Assembly (NCBI GenBank): GCA_030141605.1
Contig: JAQGDQ010000753.1
Span: forward strand, 37,728-101,727
Reading direction: 5' to 3'
DNA from: Tubiluchus corallicola
Lineage: Eukaryota > Priapulida > Priapulimorpha > Priapulimorphida > Tubiluchidae
DNA: 64,000 bases
The notes under the pieces are model-generated. The model saw nothing but the letters and a program-made list of their open reading frames with translations. It searched no databases and was not told where the DNA came from. The translations under genes were made by a program, and so were the position numbers. Below are positions 36,227 to 49,394 of the stretch, piece by piece; positions within the stretch are counted from its first letter, which is position 1, and each line of letters opens with the position of its first letter.

Positions 36227-37481
36227 GCTGATATTTTGTGCGTTTTGATTGTAGAAAATTAGTTTTATTTTTTATATGATTGTTTTTAGTACATGAGGCT
36301 TTATACATACATATGTTTGGTCGAATGTTTTCATTTAAAAAAAATAAACGCAACTGTTCAACCTAGTGTTAATTATTACATTTTTCGACAAACCAGGAAA
36401 GTAAATGGTAAGAAATATTCAACTAAAACCAAGTTTTAAATTCAAAACCGTATTTTAAACCGTTTTTAATTTTAAGACAATTACTTGAACAATCGGTAGG
36501 CCATTCAACGTATTGACATAAACGAATTTCTTGTCACTCTTAATGAAGCATTCATAAAAATTAATATTCAAAAATCTATTTGGCTACAATTGCTACGTTG
36601 TTGTTTTTTTGCGATGAAAACTATTTTTCTTATTCCCGTGTTTATTGTGGAAAAAAGCTATTATTATTATTATCTATAGTAATGTTATGTAATACAAAGT
36701 TAAACTTAAATTAAAACTGTTTCTCAAACTTACATTATGACTTCGTGGTGCCCTCTTTCGTCGCTCCCAAAGCACAAATTCTCATTCATTTTTGATACAA
36801 ATTTGTTTAGTTGTTGGATAGATGGCGAAACAAACGCAAATGACGTTATGCGTCTCGTGACTGTTCGCCATAGAGCTTACTTTCCTAAATTTTGTAGGCG
36901 GATTCGTGTAAAGAAAGAAAATTTTCAAGATATTTTCTGCCTTATTTTAAAGGCTTATTGCAGGTTTGATTGTTTTAGTACTTCACGTGTAGTTTTTGTT
37001 CTAAATATGATCGTCATGTGTTACATTTATTTTTAAATTGAATTTCAGTGTTCAAGCTGAACTTGCATTCCCATGATTCAGCCTTGACTTTTCTGTTTTT
37101 TGTTTGCTTTCACTTAGTTTGCAGTTTCTTTTGTTTTACATATATTCTAACATTAAATTTGTTCAGCAACTGTTTGCTGCCTGTCATCTGAATTCGCTGA
37201 CAAGCCCTTTCTGTGTGTTTTGTCAGTATGGAAAATAATAGTACAACTGTTAGTGTTACAGTAACTACCTCCAGAGTTGTATGCTTTGCTTATTTTGCAC
37301 GTAAATGTCTGGCCAATAAAACCTGTTGTCATGTTATATTAAGATTCGCCTCTCTGCTTGCAGCTTTATGATATCGGTATTACTGTATTTTATATTTTTA
37401 TGTTGTATAACGATGAAATCTTAGGCGTACTTTTAGCAGTGTTGTCTCGCAGTTGCAGTAAGTTGCGCAAATAAACTAATA
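36227..37481. other. 1255-bp spacer between the DYRK2 arms
   Basis: Unique sequence. A 99-codon ATG frame at 36737-37036 with AATAAA at about 37316 is present but has no recognised domain. Otherwise AT-rich. Confidence 0.5.
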
Positions 37482-38169
37482 CAATAACAAAGTCTACCAT
37501 GCGTGAGTTAATAATGGAAAGTTTGTTATAAGGTGCAACAAGGCAGTAGAAAACAACAGTGCCGAGTAAGTGCAATAGTGTATGTATGTAGAAACATAAT
37601 TGTCGTATGAAAAGGATGATTACGCTGTGAGAATACTGCTTGTAATGGAGCTGAAAGTAATGTCAACCTGACTATTAACTCAGTACATAAACCTGTTCTG
37701 TACCTGCTGCTCAATCATTAAACAAAGGTAACTTGATTGCTAGTTGAGCAACGTTCCTGGTACATGTTTTGCCTTTTTGGACTGGTAGCTTTGTTAATCG
37801 AGCGCATTTCGTCTCAAAACAACCGCCAGCAAAAAAAGTTGTTTAAAACAGCCAGGGTTTTACTACATTTAAACTTTCTGTCGAGCTTTTGTTGTAAGCT
37901 CAATAATCTATTGGTTAAAAATTATCGGAAGCACAGGAGCTTTGAGTCTGCGCATGTGGCCACGTGACCATAGACGTCATCAGTCAGTAACGAATTTTCA
38001 GCATAGCAACGATTGACATCACATCGTTGTGTTTAGCTGAAAAGAATAGTTTACTGTGGTGAATTTAATGTTTTGAATTGTGTTACTGTCAACAGTGTGT
38101 TATGGATAAATATGTGAGGAACGTACATGGACGGGTGGCCAGTTTCGACATGGGGGGTTTGTGCATGAA
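37482..38169 (+). promoter_or_regulatory. DYRK2 upstream region (within the right arm)
   Basis: Shared almost base for base with the left arm. Contains CACGTGAC (E-box) and GACGTCA near 37960-37980. An in-frame TAA at 38107 precedes the coding start. Promoter function is inferred from position. Confidence 0.5.
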
Positions 38170-39306
38170 ATGTCGATGAGAGTCAAGGCGTTATCCACGG
38201 CCGATCAGCCTTTTACTGCAGCAGCATCAGCAACCCGCAAAGATTCATTAGGTAAAGGAGATCGCATTCAAAATACTGGCTTGACAAACGAAAATCAGCT
38301 GCCACGTCTGAAAAATCAGATGATTGGCAGTGGTTCAAAACCAACTCTAGCCAAGTTAAATCACGGCTCGAGTCAGGGAAACCTTCAAGTTCAGCAGCTT
38401 TATGAATCGGATCAGAAGATGAAACAAAATGGCGATCAGTCTGGGACTCCTACAACTCAGTCTCAGTTGCCAACAGTGCGGCCCTCCAGCAGTGCTGGAA
38501 GCACTGGAAGTGGCCATACTGTGGGTGGCACGACAAAACTAAAATCTCAGCCACTGACTCCAGAGCAGTCAATGAAATTATATATGCACAAACTGTCAGC
38601 TTATGAACATCACGAAATTTTTAGCTACCAAGAAATCTTCTTTTTGGGACCAAATGCAAAAAAGAGGCAAGGAGTGATAGGTGGTCCTCAGAACAGTAGT
38701 TATGACGATGAAAACGGCTCGTACATCCATGTACCACATGACCACATTTCATATCGATATGAGGTACTAAAAGTGATTGGAAAAGGTAGTTTCGGTCAGG
38801 TAGTGAAAGCATATGATCATAAAACACATCAAAATATTGCACTAAAAATGGTACGAAATGAAAAAAGGTTTCATCGCCAGGCTGCTGAAGAAATTCGCAT
38901 TTTGGAGCACCTCAAGAAACAGGACAAAGACAATTCCATGAACATCATTCATATGTTTGACCACTTTGTTTTCCGTAATCATCAGTGTATCACATTTGAG
39001 CTGCTCAGTATCAACCTTTATGAGCTTATCAAGAAGAACAAGTTCCAGGGATTTAGTCTACAACTAGTTCGCAAGTTTGCTCATTCGCTGCTGCAATGTC
39101 TAGATGCATTACATAAAAATAAGATCATTCACTGTGATCTGAAACCTGAGAATGTGTTGCTCAAACAACAGGGTCGTAGTGGTATCAAAGTGATTGATTT
39201 CGGATCTAGCTGTTATGAGCACCAAAGGGTGTACACGTACATTCAATCGCGTTTCTATCGGGCACCTGAGGTGATTTTGGGGGCACGGTATGGAATGCCA
39301 ATTGAT
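37482..39306 (+). repeat. Right arm of 1825-bp inverted duplication
   Basis: See 34402-36226. The arm ends inside the kinase coding sequence at the codons for ID in GMPID; the intact copy continues past it. Confidence 0.95.
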
Positions 39307-39888
39307 ATGTGGAGTCTAGGATGCATACTAGCTGAACTATTGACTGGGTATCCTTTGTTACCGGGTGAGGATGAAGCGGATCAATTGGCTTGTACCATAG
39401 AACTGCTTGGCATGCCTCCTCAAAAATTGGTAGAACAGTCAAAACGTGCGAAGAATTTCATCAGTTCCAAGGGATATCCAAGATACTGTAGTGTAACAAA
39501 TTTAGCTGATGGAACTGTAGTATTAAATGGTGGGCGATCGCGGCGGGGCAAGGTACGCGGTCCACCCGGCAGCCGGGATCTGGTGCAAGCTCTAAAAGGT
39601 TGTGATGATCCGTTATTTTTAGATTTTCTTCGGAGATGTCTCGAGTGGGAGCCTGCGACACGTATGAACCCACCGGCTGCACTGCGGCACCCCTGGCTGC
39701 GGCGTCGCTTACCGAAACCACCATCTACAGAAGGAACTACTCTGTCTCCTAGTCATGGTCGAACCTCATCGCGTAGTGTAATCACCAAAATCGGTAACGG
39801 TAGCTCGAAGACCCGAGTGCCATTGCAAGAGGAAGTGTCACTAAACATGCGAACAAAACTGCCACAAATAGGAAATTCTATATTGTAA
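38170..39888 (+). CDS. DYRK2: DYRK2 dual-specificity tyrosine-regulated kinase, single exon
   Basis: 572 residues from the first ATG; the frame opens three codons earlier at a GTG, and an in-frame TAA lies at 38107. N-terminal accessory region with [11 protein letters not shown] (~70-80) and a [20 protein letters not shown] block (~128-147), then DYRK-homology box [20 protein letters not shown] (~178-197). In the kinase domain: GKGSFG (204-209), IALK lysine 226, HCDLKPEN (Asp 323), DFG (343-345), activation-loop YTY (second Tyr 357), APE, MWSLGC. DYRK2/3-specific C-terminal blocks GYPRYCSV and [11 protein letters not shown] follow. Known family role: autophosphorylates the second activation-loop tyrosine during folding, then phosphorylates Ser/Thr on substrates in cytoplasm and nucleus. 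All key residues are intact. The lack of introns could reflect the usual large last exon of DYRK2 or a retrocopy; no poly(A) tail or target-site duplication is visible. Confidence 0.95.
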   Translation: MSMRVKALSTADQPFTAAASATRKDSLGKGDRIQNTGLTNENQLPRLKNQMIGSGSKPTLAKLNHGSSQGNLQVQQLYESDQKMKQNGDQSGTPTTQSQLPTVRPSSSAGSTGSGHTVGGTTKLKSQPLTPEQSMKLYMHKLSAYEHHEIFSYQEIFFLGPNAKKRQGVIGGPQNSSYDDENGSYIHVPHDHISYRYEVLKVIGKGSFGQVVKAYDHKTHQNIALKMVRNEKRFHRQAAEEIRILEHLKKQDKDNSMNIIHMFDHFVFRNHQCITFELLSINLYELIKKNKFQGFSLQLVRKFAHSLLQCLDALHKNKIIHCDLKPENVLLKQQGRSGIKVIDFGSSCYEHQRVYTYIQSRFYRAPEVILGARYGMPIDMWSLGCILAELLTGYPLLPGEDEADQLACTIELLGMPPQKLVEQSKRAKNFISSKGYPRYCSVTNLADGTVVLNGGRSRRGKVRGPPGSRDLVQALKGCDDPLFLDFLRRCLEWEPATRMNPPAALRHPWLRRRLPKPPSTEGTTLSPSHGRTSSRSVITKIGNGSSKTRVPLQEEVSLNMRTKLPQIGNSIL

Positions 39889-40607
39889 GAGTGTGCTATG
39901 TTGCCGTAGTAACTAGTTAAATGTGGCACTTGCTTGTTTCCGCACTGAGTTGTGATAACCTATGCCAAAGTGACATTCATGAAATTATAACATTTCAAGG
40001 GATTTTTGTGTTATTTATTCAATGTACATGTATATGACGTGTGCAGTCTTGTTTAGGATGGCTATCTCCTAAGTTGGGGCAGACCAAGATCAAAAGATTC
40101 CAGACGTCAGTCATGTGGAATTTGTTTTGGAAACTGGACTGGAAGAGGGGCAAACCAGCGAGAAGTACTACAGATTGGCTGACACCGTGATCATAGTCCT
40201 TAGATGCTGTGGTGAATTTGTTATTAATCTTTATCAGTTAGCTCTACCATTTTCCGTACTTTTATAATTCTGTTAACATTAGGCTTGTAGCACTTTGATG
40301 AGTGCTGCAGTTTAATCTGTGCCATCCTGATTGATAGGAATAAGTATTTTCATAACAGGGTGACAAAAACAAAGCATTCAGATTTCATTGACCACAAAAC
40401 TTTGAAGATAAATGGATCAAAGTTGTTAGCATAGTAGCAGACGGATACGGCCTATAATTGATACTGATGTCAACAAGTTAGACTCAAAGCTCTGCAAACT
40501 AAAAAACGTGGGGGGGGGGGATAACCTGCAAGCAAAAATAAGATTAAATTTATATAAAAAGTTTTACTTAAAAAAATTTATGTGGTCATTTAAATCGCCT
40601 AACTTGG

Positions 40608-40613
40608 AATAAA
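40608..40613 (+). terminator. Candidate DYRK2 poly(A) signal
   Basis: AATAAA about 720 nt after the DYRK2 stop; the first perfect hexamer noticed downstream. Confidence 0.4.
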
Positions 40614-43570
40614 TTACACTCGGATAAATTACCTTCTTGCCATTTCCAAACTTCGTTTAAATTCTCAAAATTAATATATGGAGAAGCAGTGTAACAGATT
40701 TTGACAGTTGTCATTTATATATGCTAAACTGTCTGGCACTTGTCATTTGTGGATAAATGCTTTTACATGCACACATATGTAATCTTTGTAGCTTTGAGTA
40801 TCTAGATTACAAAATTGGCAGAATTATTAAGCAGTATCCATGTGCTAATGCGCATTGTATCTCAACGCTATCATCTTTGAATTCAAATTTGGAAACCTGG
40901 CATTATGTTTGCCCTAGATCCTCTACTTTCTGCACCGCTGCTGGTTAAGACAGAGGCAATTCCACCAGATTTTACATGTGAAGGCCGGTGTACCTGTTTC
41001 AACACTTGTGGGTTCATATAAAGTGTTCCATGTACCTTAATTGCTCCCTTTATGGTATTTAATGCTTTGAATGGTTAAAAATACTTGTCGGCCTTGTAAG
41101 CTATTTTATTACCTGAAGTATATAGACTTTGCATCAGTTCATGTCTGCCTTGTCTGAGTTTGCAATTGCTGGCATATCTTATGAGGACATGTTGGTCAGA
41201 ACCATTTTTGTGTGCTCTTCTCGTACAGACATGCAAAGTTTTTTAAGTTCACAAGTGGGTAACTTTCATGTAAAAAAGGTCGATAGTAGCACACTCTTTT
41301 TGGCATTTTTTTGAAACTGTAAGGTTGTTTTAAAGTAATTATCATAAAATGTATATCAGGCACAAACATTTTTTAGCATGGGGCCAAAAATAAGAAAACT
41401 CATCACAAAAAATTGGAGATATTTTGTTCTCATTAAGTTGTTAGCCCAATATGCCTTAATTCTAATTGCCAATCTCATAACATTTGGTTGATACTATTGA
41501 TTTTCTTGTCTTTATTTCTCAGCATTGCCTGCAAGTTGTACCATTTTAAAATCGAAATTAGCAGTGTCACCTGACTTGGTGTTTCGCTTGCAACAAGGAC
41601 GCTTGATGAATTAACTCATTCACTTATTTGGTTTCCTTCTAACTAAACTATTTTAAAAATACCATATGAACACTTTTGGTTGGAACTTATGAAATACAAA
41701 AAGAAATAATACGAATATTGTTTTTGAAACTCCAGTAAAAATGTACGCTAATTATGATAATATCAGAGCTGTGAGTGCTGTCAAAGCTAACTTTTTCGAA
41801 CATCAAAAAAGGTAACGAGACTCTTTGGTCCCTTTTTTAAAACTTGATTCTCTTTTATCATTATGATGCTTTCGTTGATCAGTTTGGAGTCGAAGCTAGC
41901 AGTTGTTAACCCGACAATTTCAAAATCCTGTTTGCACAACGTGTCAAAGTTTTGCCGGCTGTTAAACACCCTTAGTTGGCAAAAGCATCACTTTGTGTGT
42001 AGTAGATCCTAGGTTCGAATCCAAGTTGAGGACAGTTTCTTCTACACATCACTTTTTTCCTGCCAGGCTGGCATTAAAGCTATCAATTTCTTCGCAGTGT
42101 GAAAGACTTTTGTCATTAGTATCTAAATGTACTTTTTTGTAGGCTCGTTTCAGTTCTCATGCACTATAGTCATGTTATTCATAATCTCTTGGTTCAAGTT
42201 TACAGAGTGTGCCCCGATTATTGTTACTTCACTTTTCTTTCCTATGGGTTTATTTCGTTGCTGTACTAGTTTGTGTATTATAAGTTCATCTGCTGATGTG
42301 GTTAGTCTGGCTCAAGTGTTTTGACATCCTTGCATTCCTGTGTGGAGCCCACACATGCATAAACGTGTTGTTTAGCTCTGGGATTATCTCTGCTCTGTCT
42401 TACTGTACAGGCTAGCAGCTGCTGTTGTTGTTACAGTACACTTAACTTTATTCTCTTCTTTGAGTGTCCCTTCATGTGTTGATTACACACGCATCTGCTC
42501 CGTCCTCCCGTTTATGTTGGTATTTGTGCCTGCTGTACATCCACTGTCCTCCATTCATTGCCAGACGTGTCTGTGTATTCTGTGATATGAGGCGTCGATT
42601 GAGTCACTTCGAACATGTGGCACAAATTCCGCCCGTTAACTCGTTCTTATCTTCCGTGTTTGCGATTTTGCCCAATTTTCTGCAAGCTGTAGAAATTTCC
42701 TGTTTTATCCTGGCCTTGAACTAGCGCTCTCAAAATGGCCGCCATTGCCTTTGTTACCTGAGTTTGGAATTTCCTTTGTCTTGGTCGGTCGGTTTTCTTT
42801 TCTGCGTTTAGGTTTTTACATAGGATTTCTTTGTCACAAATAATGCAGCTGTAAGTATTTCAGAATGTCGAGTACCTTAGTTGAGAGAGGAAAACAATGA
42901 ACAAACATCAGTAGAAAAATTTACAGGATGAACCAGTATGATTCGCTTCACGTATTTTGTTTCTCGCAAAGCAAGTCTTCAAGTGATCAACGGTAACTTT
43001 TTTCTTCTTCGTTCTTTTGCTTCATGCTGGCAAATGCTGCGCGAGTCACACAAGATTCTTTCTTGTATGAGACTGTCTATTGCTCTCCTGCTGAGATGTA
43101 ACAATTTGTCTTGGTAAAAAGTCAGGCAAATTGGAAAGGGTTACAAAAATAACAACCGTGAACTGATATTTTTCCAGACGTATTTTTCAGCGATTCGTGT
43201 TCAAACAAAATTTTGTCATACTATGGTAGGCACCCAGTTTCGATTTCTGTTTCAAAAATAATGATTGGCCGACACATTATATATCAGTATATGTATGAAT
43301 GTCCATACATAAAAAATGCTTGAATACGTATACTGGCAATGCATTTCTGCTTATCTTGGGCATGGAAAATCATCAATATTTGGTCAGGGAAAAGTCAGGG
43401 AAATTTATTTTAAAATTCGTTGGGAGCCCTGTGGGCCGTTATCATCAATCATTCATCATCATGTGTCACAGTTTCTGTTAACATTGTACCATGACTGCCA
43501 CCTATTGGTCTGCTGAGTTATTGTTCTTCAGTAATGACATATATTGCCATTTCTATTAACATTGTTCCAT
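40614..43570. other. Intergenic region without recognised genes
   Basis: Only short frames without homology or splice context. A tRNA-like segment at about 41964-42037 has a perfect B box GGTTCGAATCC at 42012-42022 and a poor A box; probably a tRNA-derived relic. Confidence 0.45.
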
Positions 43571-43575
43571 GGCGA

Positions 43576-43851
43576 CTATCTATTTTTGTAGATATTTCTG
43601 TGTCGGGACGCCATCAATTTGTCGCCGGCAACAACAGTTTCTATTGACACTTCCGCGTGGATCGCAGCGGCGGCTTCCCTGGCTTCATTCTGCGTCAGCT
43701 TCAGCACCGTTGCTGAGGCTGAGGAAAACATTGATCCGGTGTTGATGGCGTTGCCCCAGGCGATTTGAACCGGGTAGATGAAACATTCATGAATAACAAG
43801 AAGGCGATGACTCAGGGCACTGGCTTCGTTATCACCAATTGATGGTTTCAT
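43576..43851 (-). CDS. Possible small ORF or exon, unknown
   Basis: ATG at 43851, 91 codons to TAG at 43576. Composition is more gene-like than its surroundings (Ala-rich LTQNEAREAAAAIHAEVSIE, higher GC). No domain recognised and no clear splice sites. May be chance or a piece of a decayed gene. Confidence 0.2.
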   Translation of the reverse strand: MKPSIGDNEASALSHRLLVIHECFIYPVQIAWGNAINTGSMFSSASATVLKLTQNEAREAAAAIHAEVSIETVVAGDKLMASRHRNIYKNR

Positions 43852-44281
43852 CGTCGAGATTTGTGACTGGCTGTCCTTCGTTAATAGTCATTTTCAGTTA
43901 TACATCATATTGCTGTTTAGATTTTGAAGGAGCAGTATATATAAGTAACTACCTTTTTCTAACTCTGCATTCAAATTAACCATTGGTATTCTTGACAGAA
44001 TTTCATTTGTGGGACGTGGACCCACTTAGTTTAAATTAACTTTGCGTTTTCTTGAAAGTTGAACAAAGGGATCACTTACCATCTCTTCCAGATTTCCTGG
44101 CTTAACCGAATTCTTCGCATTACTTGACACCCCACGAGCCTGGAGAAGTGTTTCAAGTGAAGGGTGTTACTTTTCCATGAAGGACTTCTTTTGGCAGAGT
44201 GATTGCTAAACTCTGATTTTGTTGGTTCCGCCCCGCTAGATGGCTATCACCTAGTACAAGAACAAACGTATCTTTAATTAT

Positions 44282-44740
44282 CCCTTTCATACCCGTTGTA
44301 TCCCATGGGATACAAGAATATTTTCTGCCTTTAAAATTAATAAAATTTTAAAACTGACAGTTATTTGAGCTGTTAATAGTTATTTTGATTTAAGCCAATA
44401 ACAATAGACTAAAATGGTGATAAAATAGCAAATTAAAAAATCTACGTAGCATAAAAAACTGTGCAAGGTACAGTACTTTAGAGACGACTTTGTACAGATC
44501 AGCATAGCGTGCATACAAAATGTCTTAAATACTTTAAAAAATTATCAGCAGTCGCAAAATGAAGCACATTTTATGCTTCCATTGAATCCCAATGTATCCC
44601 GTGGGATACAGGCTATATTTAGCACGCGGGCACAGGTAGAAAGAGATAGTTATTATGTGTAAACAAGATGGACATACTGAACAAAAGTACCAAGCCAAAA
44701 AAAAATTTCTTATTAAAAACATAATTTGGGACTGAAAGGG
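44282..44740. mobile_element. piggyBac-like MITE
   Basis: Ends CCCTTTCA and TGAAAGGG, with TTAT on the left and TTAA on the right. Contains GTATCCCATGGGATAC-type palindromes near both ends (about 44297 and 44595). No transposase. Confidence 0.65.
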
Positions 44741-44744
44741 TTAA

Positions 44745-47700
44745 CCAGAATAGGTTGACTTTTATCTTCCCCGCCTGGGTCACCTCCTCCCTCTGTTGTG
44801 ATAATTTGGATACGCCACTGGTAGTTTCTCTTTCGGTCACTAGGCATTTAATTCTGAACGAAAAATCTAGTTGATCCGGATGGCTTTGATAGAGGCAAGA
44901 GTCGTAAAGAGGAAAGCTTCCTTCTCAGAACTTGCTGATTGCGCCGTTGTCATGGCAACAGGATGCTGCGCCTAACGCGATTATCTTTGCTTGCTGAATG
45001 ACCAATTCTCAGTTCCATCTCAGTCTTTGTTTACAACCCTGATTTCCTTTCTTCAAGCTTCCCTTAACACTTTAATGGAAAAGAAACGATCGACCTGCTT
45101 GTTGGAACTGATCTTCTTGCAAATAAATTAATGGTAACTGACGTCATAGTGACGTCATTTAGTATGACCTTTAGTGCATTCAATCATTATTATTCATTCG
45201 ACATAGAGCCGAAGGCTCTTTGTATTGTTCATATCGACTGCTAATTTGTATTAACATTTGTACAAGACTATACAAATATATTTTACGTACTATCCATTAA
45301 TGTCAGCACGCCTGTGTATTCAGTATTATGACATTACCAGTTCAACTGAGTTGTAAGTTTGATGAAGACATATTTCATTGCTTACATTAAAGTGGTTTAT
45401 TTGCACCTTGGAGCTCTGCCATAAGATCATTGGTACTCACCTCAGCCTGGTTTAACTTGTAGCCTCTCCTATGATTGAGCTTCCGTGTTTAGCTCATGTA
45501 AAAATGCAAAATTTGGTGTCGTTTTTCTGCAGTTTACTTGCTTTATTTGGTTTTAAATCTCGACTTACTTTGTCGGTTGAAAATACGAGAAGATGCAAAA
45601 TTTTGCCCCCGAATTAATCTTGTGGAGCCAACCAGCAGCGATGTTAGTGAAGGTCGCCCTATTAGCAATGTCTGAATACTCCAAGCAATCAAAATCTAAT
45701 TACTGTTTGCTAATTTAGTCACACGTTCTGTGTGTAACAAAGTACTTGAACATGTTACAGTATCGTACATGTTAAAGTACAGTTTAGACAAGAATGATGA
45801 TTGAACAGGAAAGTCAAAATTAATGAAAGTGGTGAAAGGGAATTTTTAAGTACATCCCAAAAAAACTTTCCATATAAAGTTATATTACGTTTTATTACGT
45901 TTACGTGTTTGAAAGACTTATAGTTTTGGAACAGAAAATTATTAATATTATGAAATGTTCTTGCCACCTTGTAAACGCCAATGCATCGTAATCTCAGTAT
46001 GCTCCACTCCTTCACCAAAAATTCATCATTAATCTCACTGAAATATAAAGTAATTTGATTTTTTGCTTAGTTAGAGGAGTGTTCTGATTATTTTTTCAAA
46101 CTCTACGCGGTGTTAGCTGAACTTATTTCAAACGACTTAGCGTTAAAGTGAATGCGATACGCCTAACGGTTATCGCTGTAGTTTAAATTCGTGAGTTTTA
46201 TACAGCGTTACTGCTAACGCAAACGTTTTTCCCAATAAGACAGCATGTAAGGTGATATAAAGTTTCAGGACGAATTCTTTAAGCTTTAGTATGGAAACTG
46301 TTTTCTTGTCCTTTGACTAATTGCTTGGAGTGTTTTGAACTGATGTTAAAATCTACAGACTGCAAGCTTATAACAATCAATTAAGCCACCAAGAAAACTG
46401 TAAAATTCTCTTCCCCCCTCCCCGTCTTAGGTTTAACTTTAACTTATTTTTGACAGACCTTTGGTTAAGTGTTTATAATGTTTTCTCAAGTACCATGCTA
46501 TTAGTCAAACTACTCAGAACCCAAAAGCTTTTAAAATCACTTCTCTGTTTTTGCTTGAAAATGTTTCCTGTTTTAGATGCCGAACCCTTGTCAAGACCCA
46601 CTTCATTTCACAGAAAATTTGGCACATTTTTTATCGCTTCTACCGCGTTTTTTATAGCGTCTGGGCTGTATCGTTTTCTGGAGGGCGTATTTTTAGTGTG
46701 TAGTCTGCGTATCCCTGCACATACCACCAAATAAGTCTTCAACTAGAATCCACTTTCAAGGGGAAATTTGGTGTAATAATTTGCCAAAAATTACTAGAAC
46801 TTCACGATGTGTTATAGCTAGCTGGCTCTGTGCTGTAATAATGTAATCGAAACTTGCAAAAAGATTCTGAATTCTGCCTTGTCTGTTGCAATTCCAGCTT
46901 TTCCTGCTTCTGTTCGGAATGAAACTTAGCACCCTGTTTACGACTCCGCGTATGGAACCCATTAGAGTTGTCCATACGTGCAGATCGTGAGAGAATGGGC
47001 ACAGTCGATAGCCACTATCACCCCCTACCCCATCTTCTATGTAGAGGATCGAGGTCTAACTTAAATTTCTTTGCGATTTGTTGAACACGTTCGGAGAGGG
47101 CTACCCATTTAAACCTCTTTTTGCTTTTAACCGTTAATCTAAAACTCATGAGTCATAAACGGACTTCCGTTTTTCTAGGTCTTCGTGTTCAGATTACATC
47201 CCTTCCTTTAAACTAGAACGCGTTTGAAAGTCGAAAATGTTTCTGAAAGCAAAAACGCTTGATTCATGCACAACCAGACAATGACTTGAGGCATTTAAGT
47301 CTGCCTGCCTAGGCAGTTACCAGCATGCTGTTAGCCAGGTCTGTAATTAAATCTGCCGTCTCAAAGATGCCAATTATGAAGACATCTTTTTGGAGTTAAG
47401 GCTAGAATGAGAGAAATTGTACGAATCTTAATCACAGCAAGCATTTGCGAACAACTTTAGTGGCTTTGTCATGTAAAAACAAAATGTATTTAAATCCTGG
47501 AATAAATCCCCATGTCTGCTTTAGAAAAATGACCAGTGAACTCAAACGATTGACAAACGTTATAACTGTCTATTAAATATTTATGTAGGAATTCGGTTCA
47601 AACGAAGTCTTTTGTGTCTGGAAATATCTTCTCTTTTGCAACATTTTCTGCTGAAAGGGATGTTTATTTTTCGTACTCAAACCGGGTTGAGTAGTAAAAT

Positions 47701-48282
47701 GTTCAAAACAATGATTCTGTTAACTTCTGTTTGATTAGGAAACGCTTTCAAACACTCAGCGGGTATCCTTATGTCGTTGTACCCTTTCTAAAGTGCGTAT
47801 CTATGACGCAGGCTCACAGACATCTGTAGCTAACAACTTGGCATTCGCAGAAGAAAGAGGTTTGGTTGCAGAATTCCTAGGTTCGTGCTTTCACGGAAAT
47901 TAGAGTCAATGTTAAGTTCTGTCTTGTGACACACGGTAGCGCTAGTGGTGGCGGTGGAGGGAGACACGCCCTTCGTCGTTGATTTATCATCATTGCAACC
48001 AACAAGATTCATCTCTGTAAGGGATATTCCACCAAATATAATGTAGGTCGCTGACCCCCGGGGTCTACACACTCCCGGGTGTTATTACCAGTTTGCTGCT
48101 GCTAGTCTGTGCAAACACTGATATCAACTTGCTTGATACAGCCCGATGTTGTTATTAACCCAATAATGTTCGTAACGGTGTCAAATAAGACCCGCCGTTT
48201 GGTTCACTCAAGTTGCGAGATTAAGGCTTTCATGATTTTTACAGTCTGCAATTTCTGACTATGATTAGGCCTTGCTGGTGAT
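44745..48282. other. Intergenic region without recognised genes
   Basis: Short frames near 46450-46734 (plus) and 47830-48072 (minus; its first ATG follows an acceptor-like TATCCCTTACAG) have no recognisable domains. An X-box-like GTTGTCATGGCAAC lies at 44946-44959. Confidence 0.4.
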
Positions 48283-48560
48283 GGCCTCAATAAGCCTTTT
48301 CAGAATTGCAGCGATTGATGATGATCGTGGAAAGGTCAAAGTTTAAGTGTACCAGACAACGTATAGTAAATCACTCTACGCATAGACTAATGCATAATTA
48401 AGTAACGTCTACGGAAAACGAGTTACTAAACTGATCCGGCAGAAGGCTTTGCTTCACGCATGTTACGTGACGGTTGTAGTTAAAGACGCGTTGCTGTGGT
48501 ACACTTAGCCTTTGACCTACAGCATCTGCGCGTGCGCTTAACTAAACTGTGAAGGCTTAT
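48283..48560. mobile_element. MITE-like element, inverted relative of 1258-2022
   Basis: The core 48332-48518 is bounded by AGGTCAAAGTTTAAGTGTAC and its complement, as at 1694-1978. Outer similarity TAAGCCTTTTCA / TGAAGGCTTATT. Single copy of each end here. Confidence 0.72.
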
Positions 48561-49394
48561 TATGGTGGAAATTTGAGCAGGCATTTGTTGAAGACTGATT
48601 TGTGGAAGTATGTTAAATGTTTCTATGTAACATTTGCCCAACCCCTTTGTGGTACACTGACCACCATATAATATTACCTTACATTATCAACAACAAACAC
48701 ATTTTGAATTTTCGAGATGGCAGCACCGTCGCAAGTATGTTTCTACTCTTTAGTGTTGCATTTAGAAACTAATGATGCAATTAGTAATGAGATTAATGGG
48801 GTTATTCCTTTATAATTGTATTCTAGTGTTTCAAATGTACAATAATGTTGGAGCTGACTGTCTGCAAATAGATCACTATCTATCTAATTGTCTGTAATAA
48901 TTATAGACCTATGATAGTCTAGGAAGTCTTGCACATTCTCATGTAATTCTTTCCGTTCTTTATGCAGTCAGTGTATAGTTAAGGAAGCATTTGTAAAGCA
49001 TTTACACAGAGATTCTGAGTGAAAATTTTGCGAAGTTGAGTTGCTAACATGTATTATGTACGTTATTTTTGACTCATGTTTTGATCTCAGCGATTCTATG
49101 TTGTCGTTTTTATTATGCGTCCCGTTGTAATATGTAGGTAAATAATTGTCTAAAGTTACATTGTTCGTTACATTTCGTTGAAATCTAGTCGCATATTGGC
49201 GGTAATAATATGATGCATTCCTTGAGTATTTTTGTGCATTTTTAAGCCGCCGTATATTGTAGTTTATTGGACTGACGTTTTTATATAGAATAATTTGTCC
49301 CAGTGCTTCTAAATCTTAATTTAACAAGTTTTATAAGCACTTCTTACTGTTTCCTAAGCTAATGACGTCATTTTTGCAGCCACGTCGTTTTTTA
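48561..49394. other. Intergenic, nothing recognised
   Basis: AT-rich sequence, no supported feature. Confidence 0.45.

Noticed and set aside
37737-37967. 76-codon frame present identically in both DYRK2 arms (also 35741-35971)
   Set aside because: Its first codon is TTG, it has no ATG start at that end, and it lies in the duplicated upstream region.
38161-38169. GTG as the DYRK2 start codon
   Set aside because: Eukaryotic initiation at GTG is not expected; the first ATG is at 38170 with an in-frame stop upstream at 38107.
41964-42037. A tRNA gene
   Set aside because: The B box is perfect, but the A box is poor and no cloverleaf stems pair convincingly.
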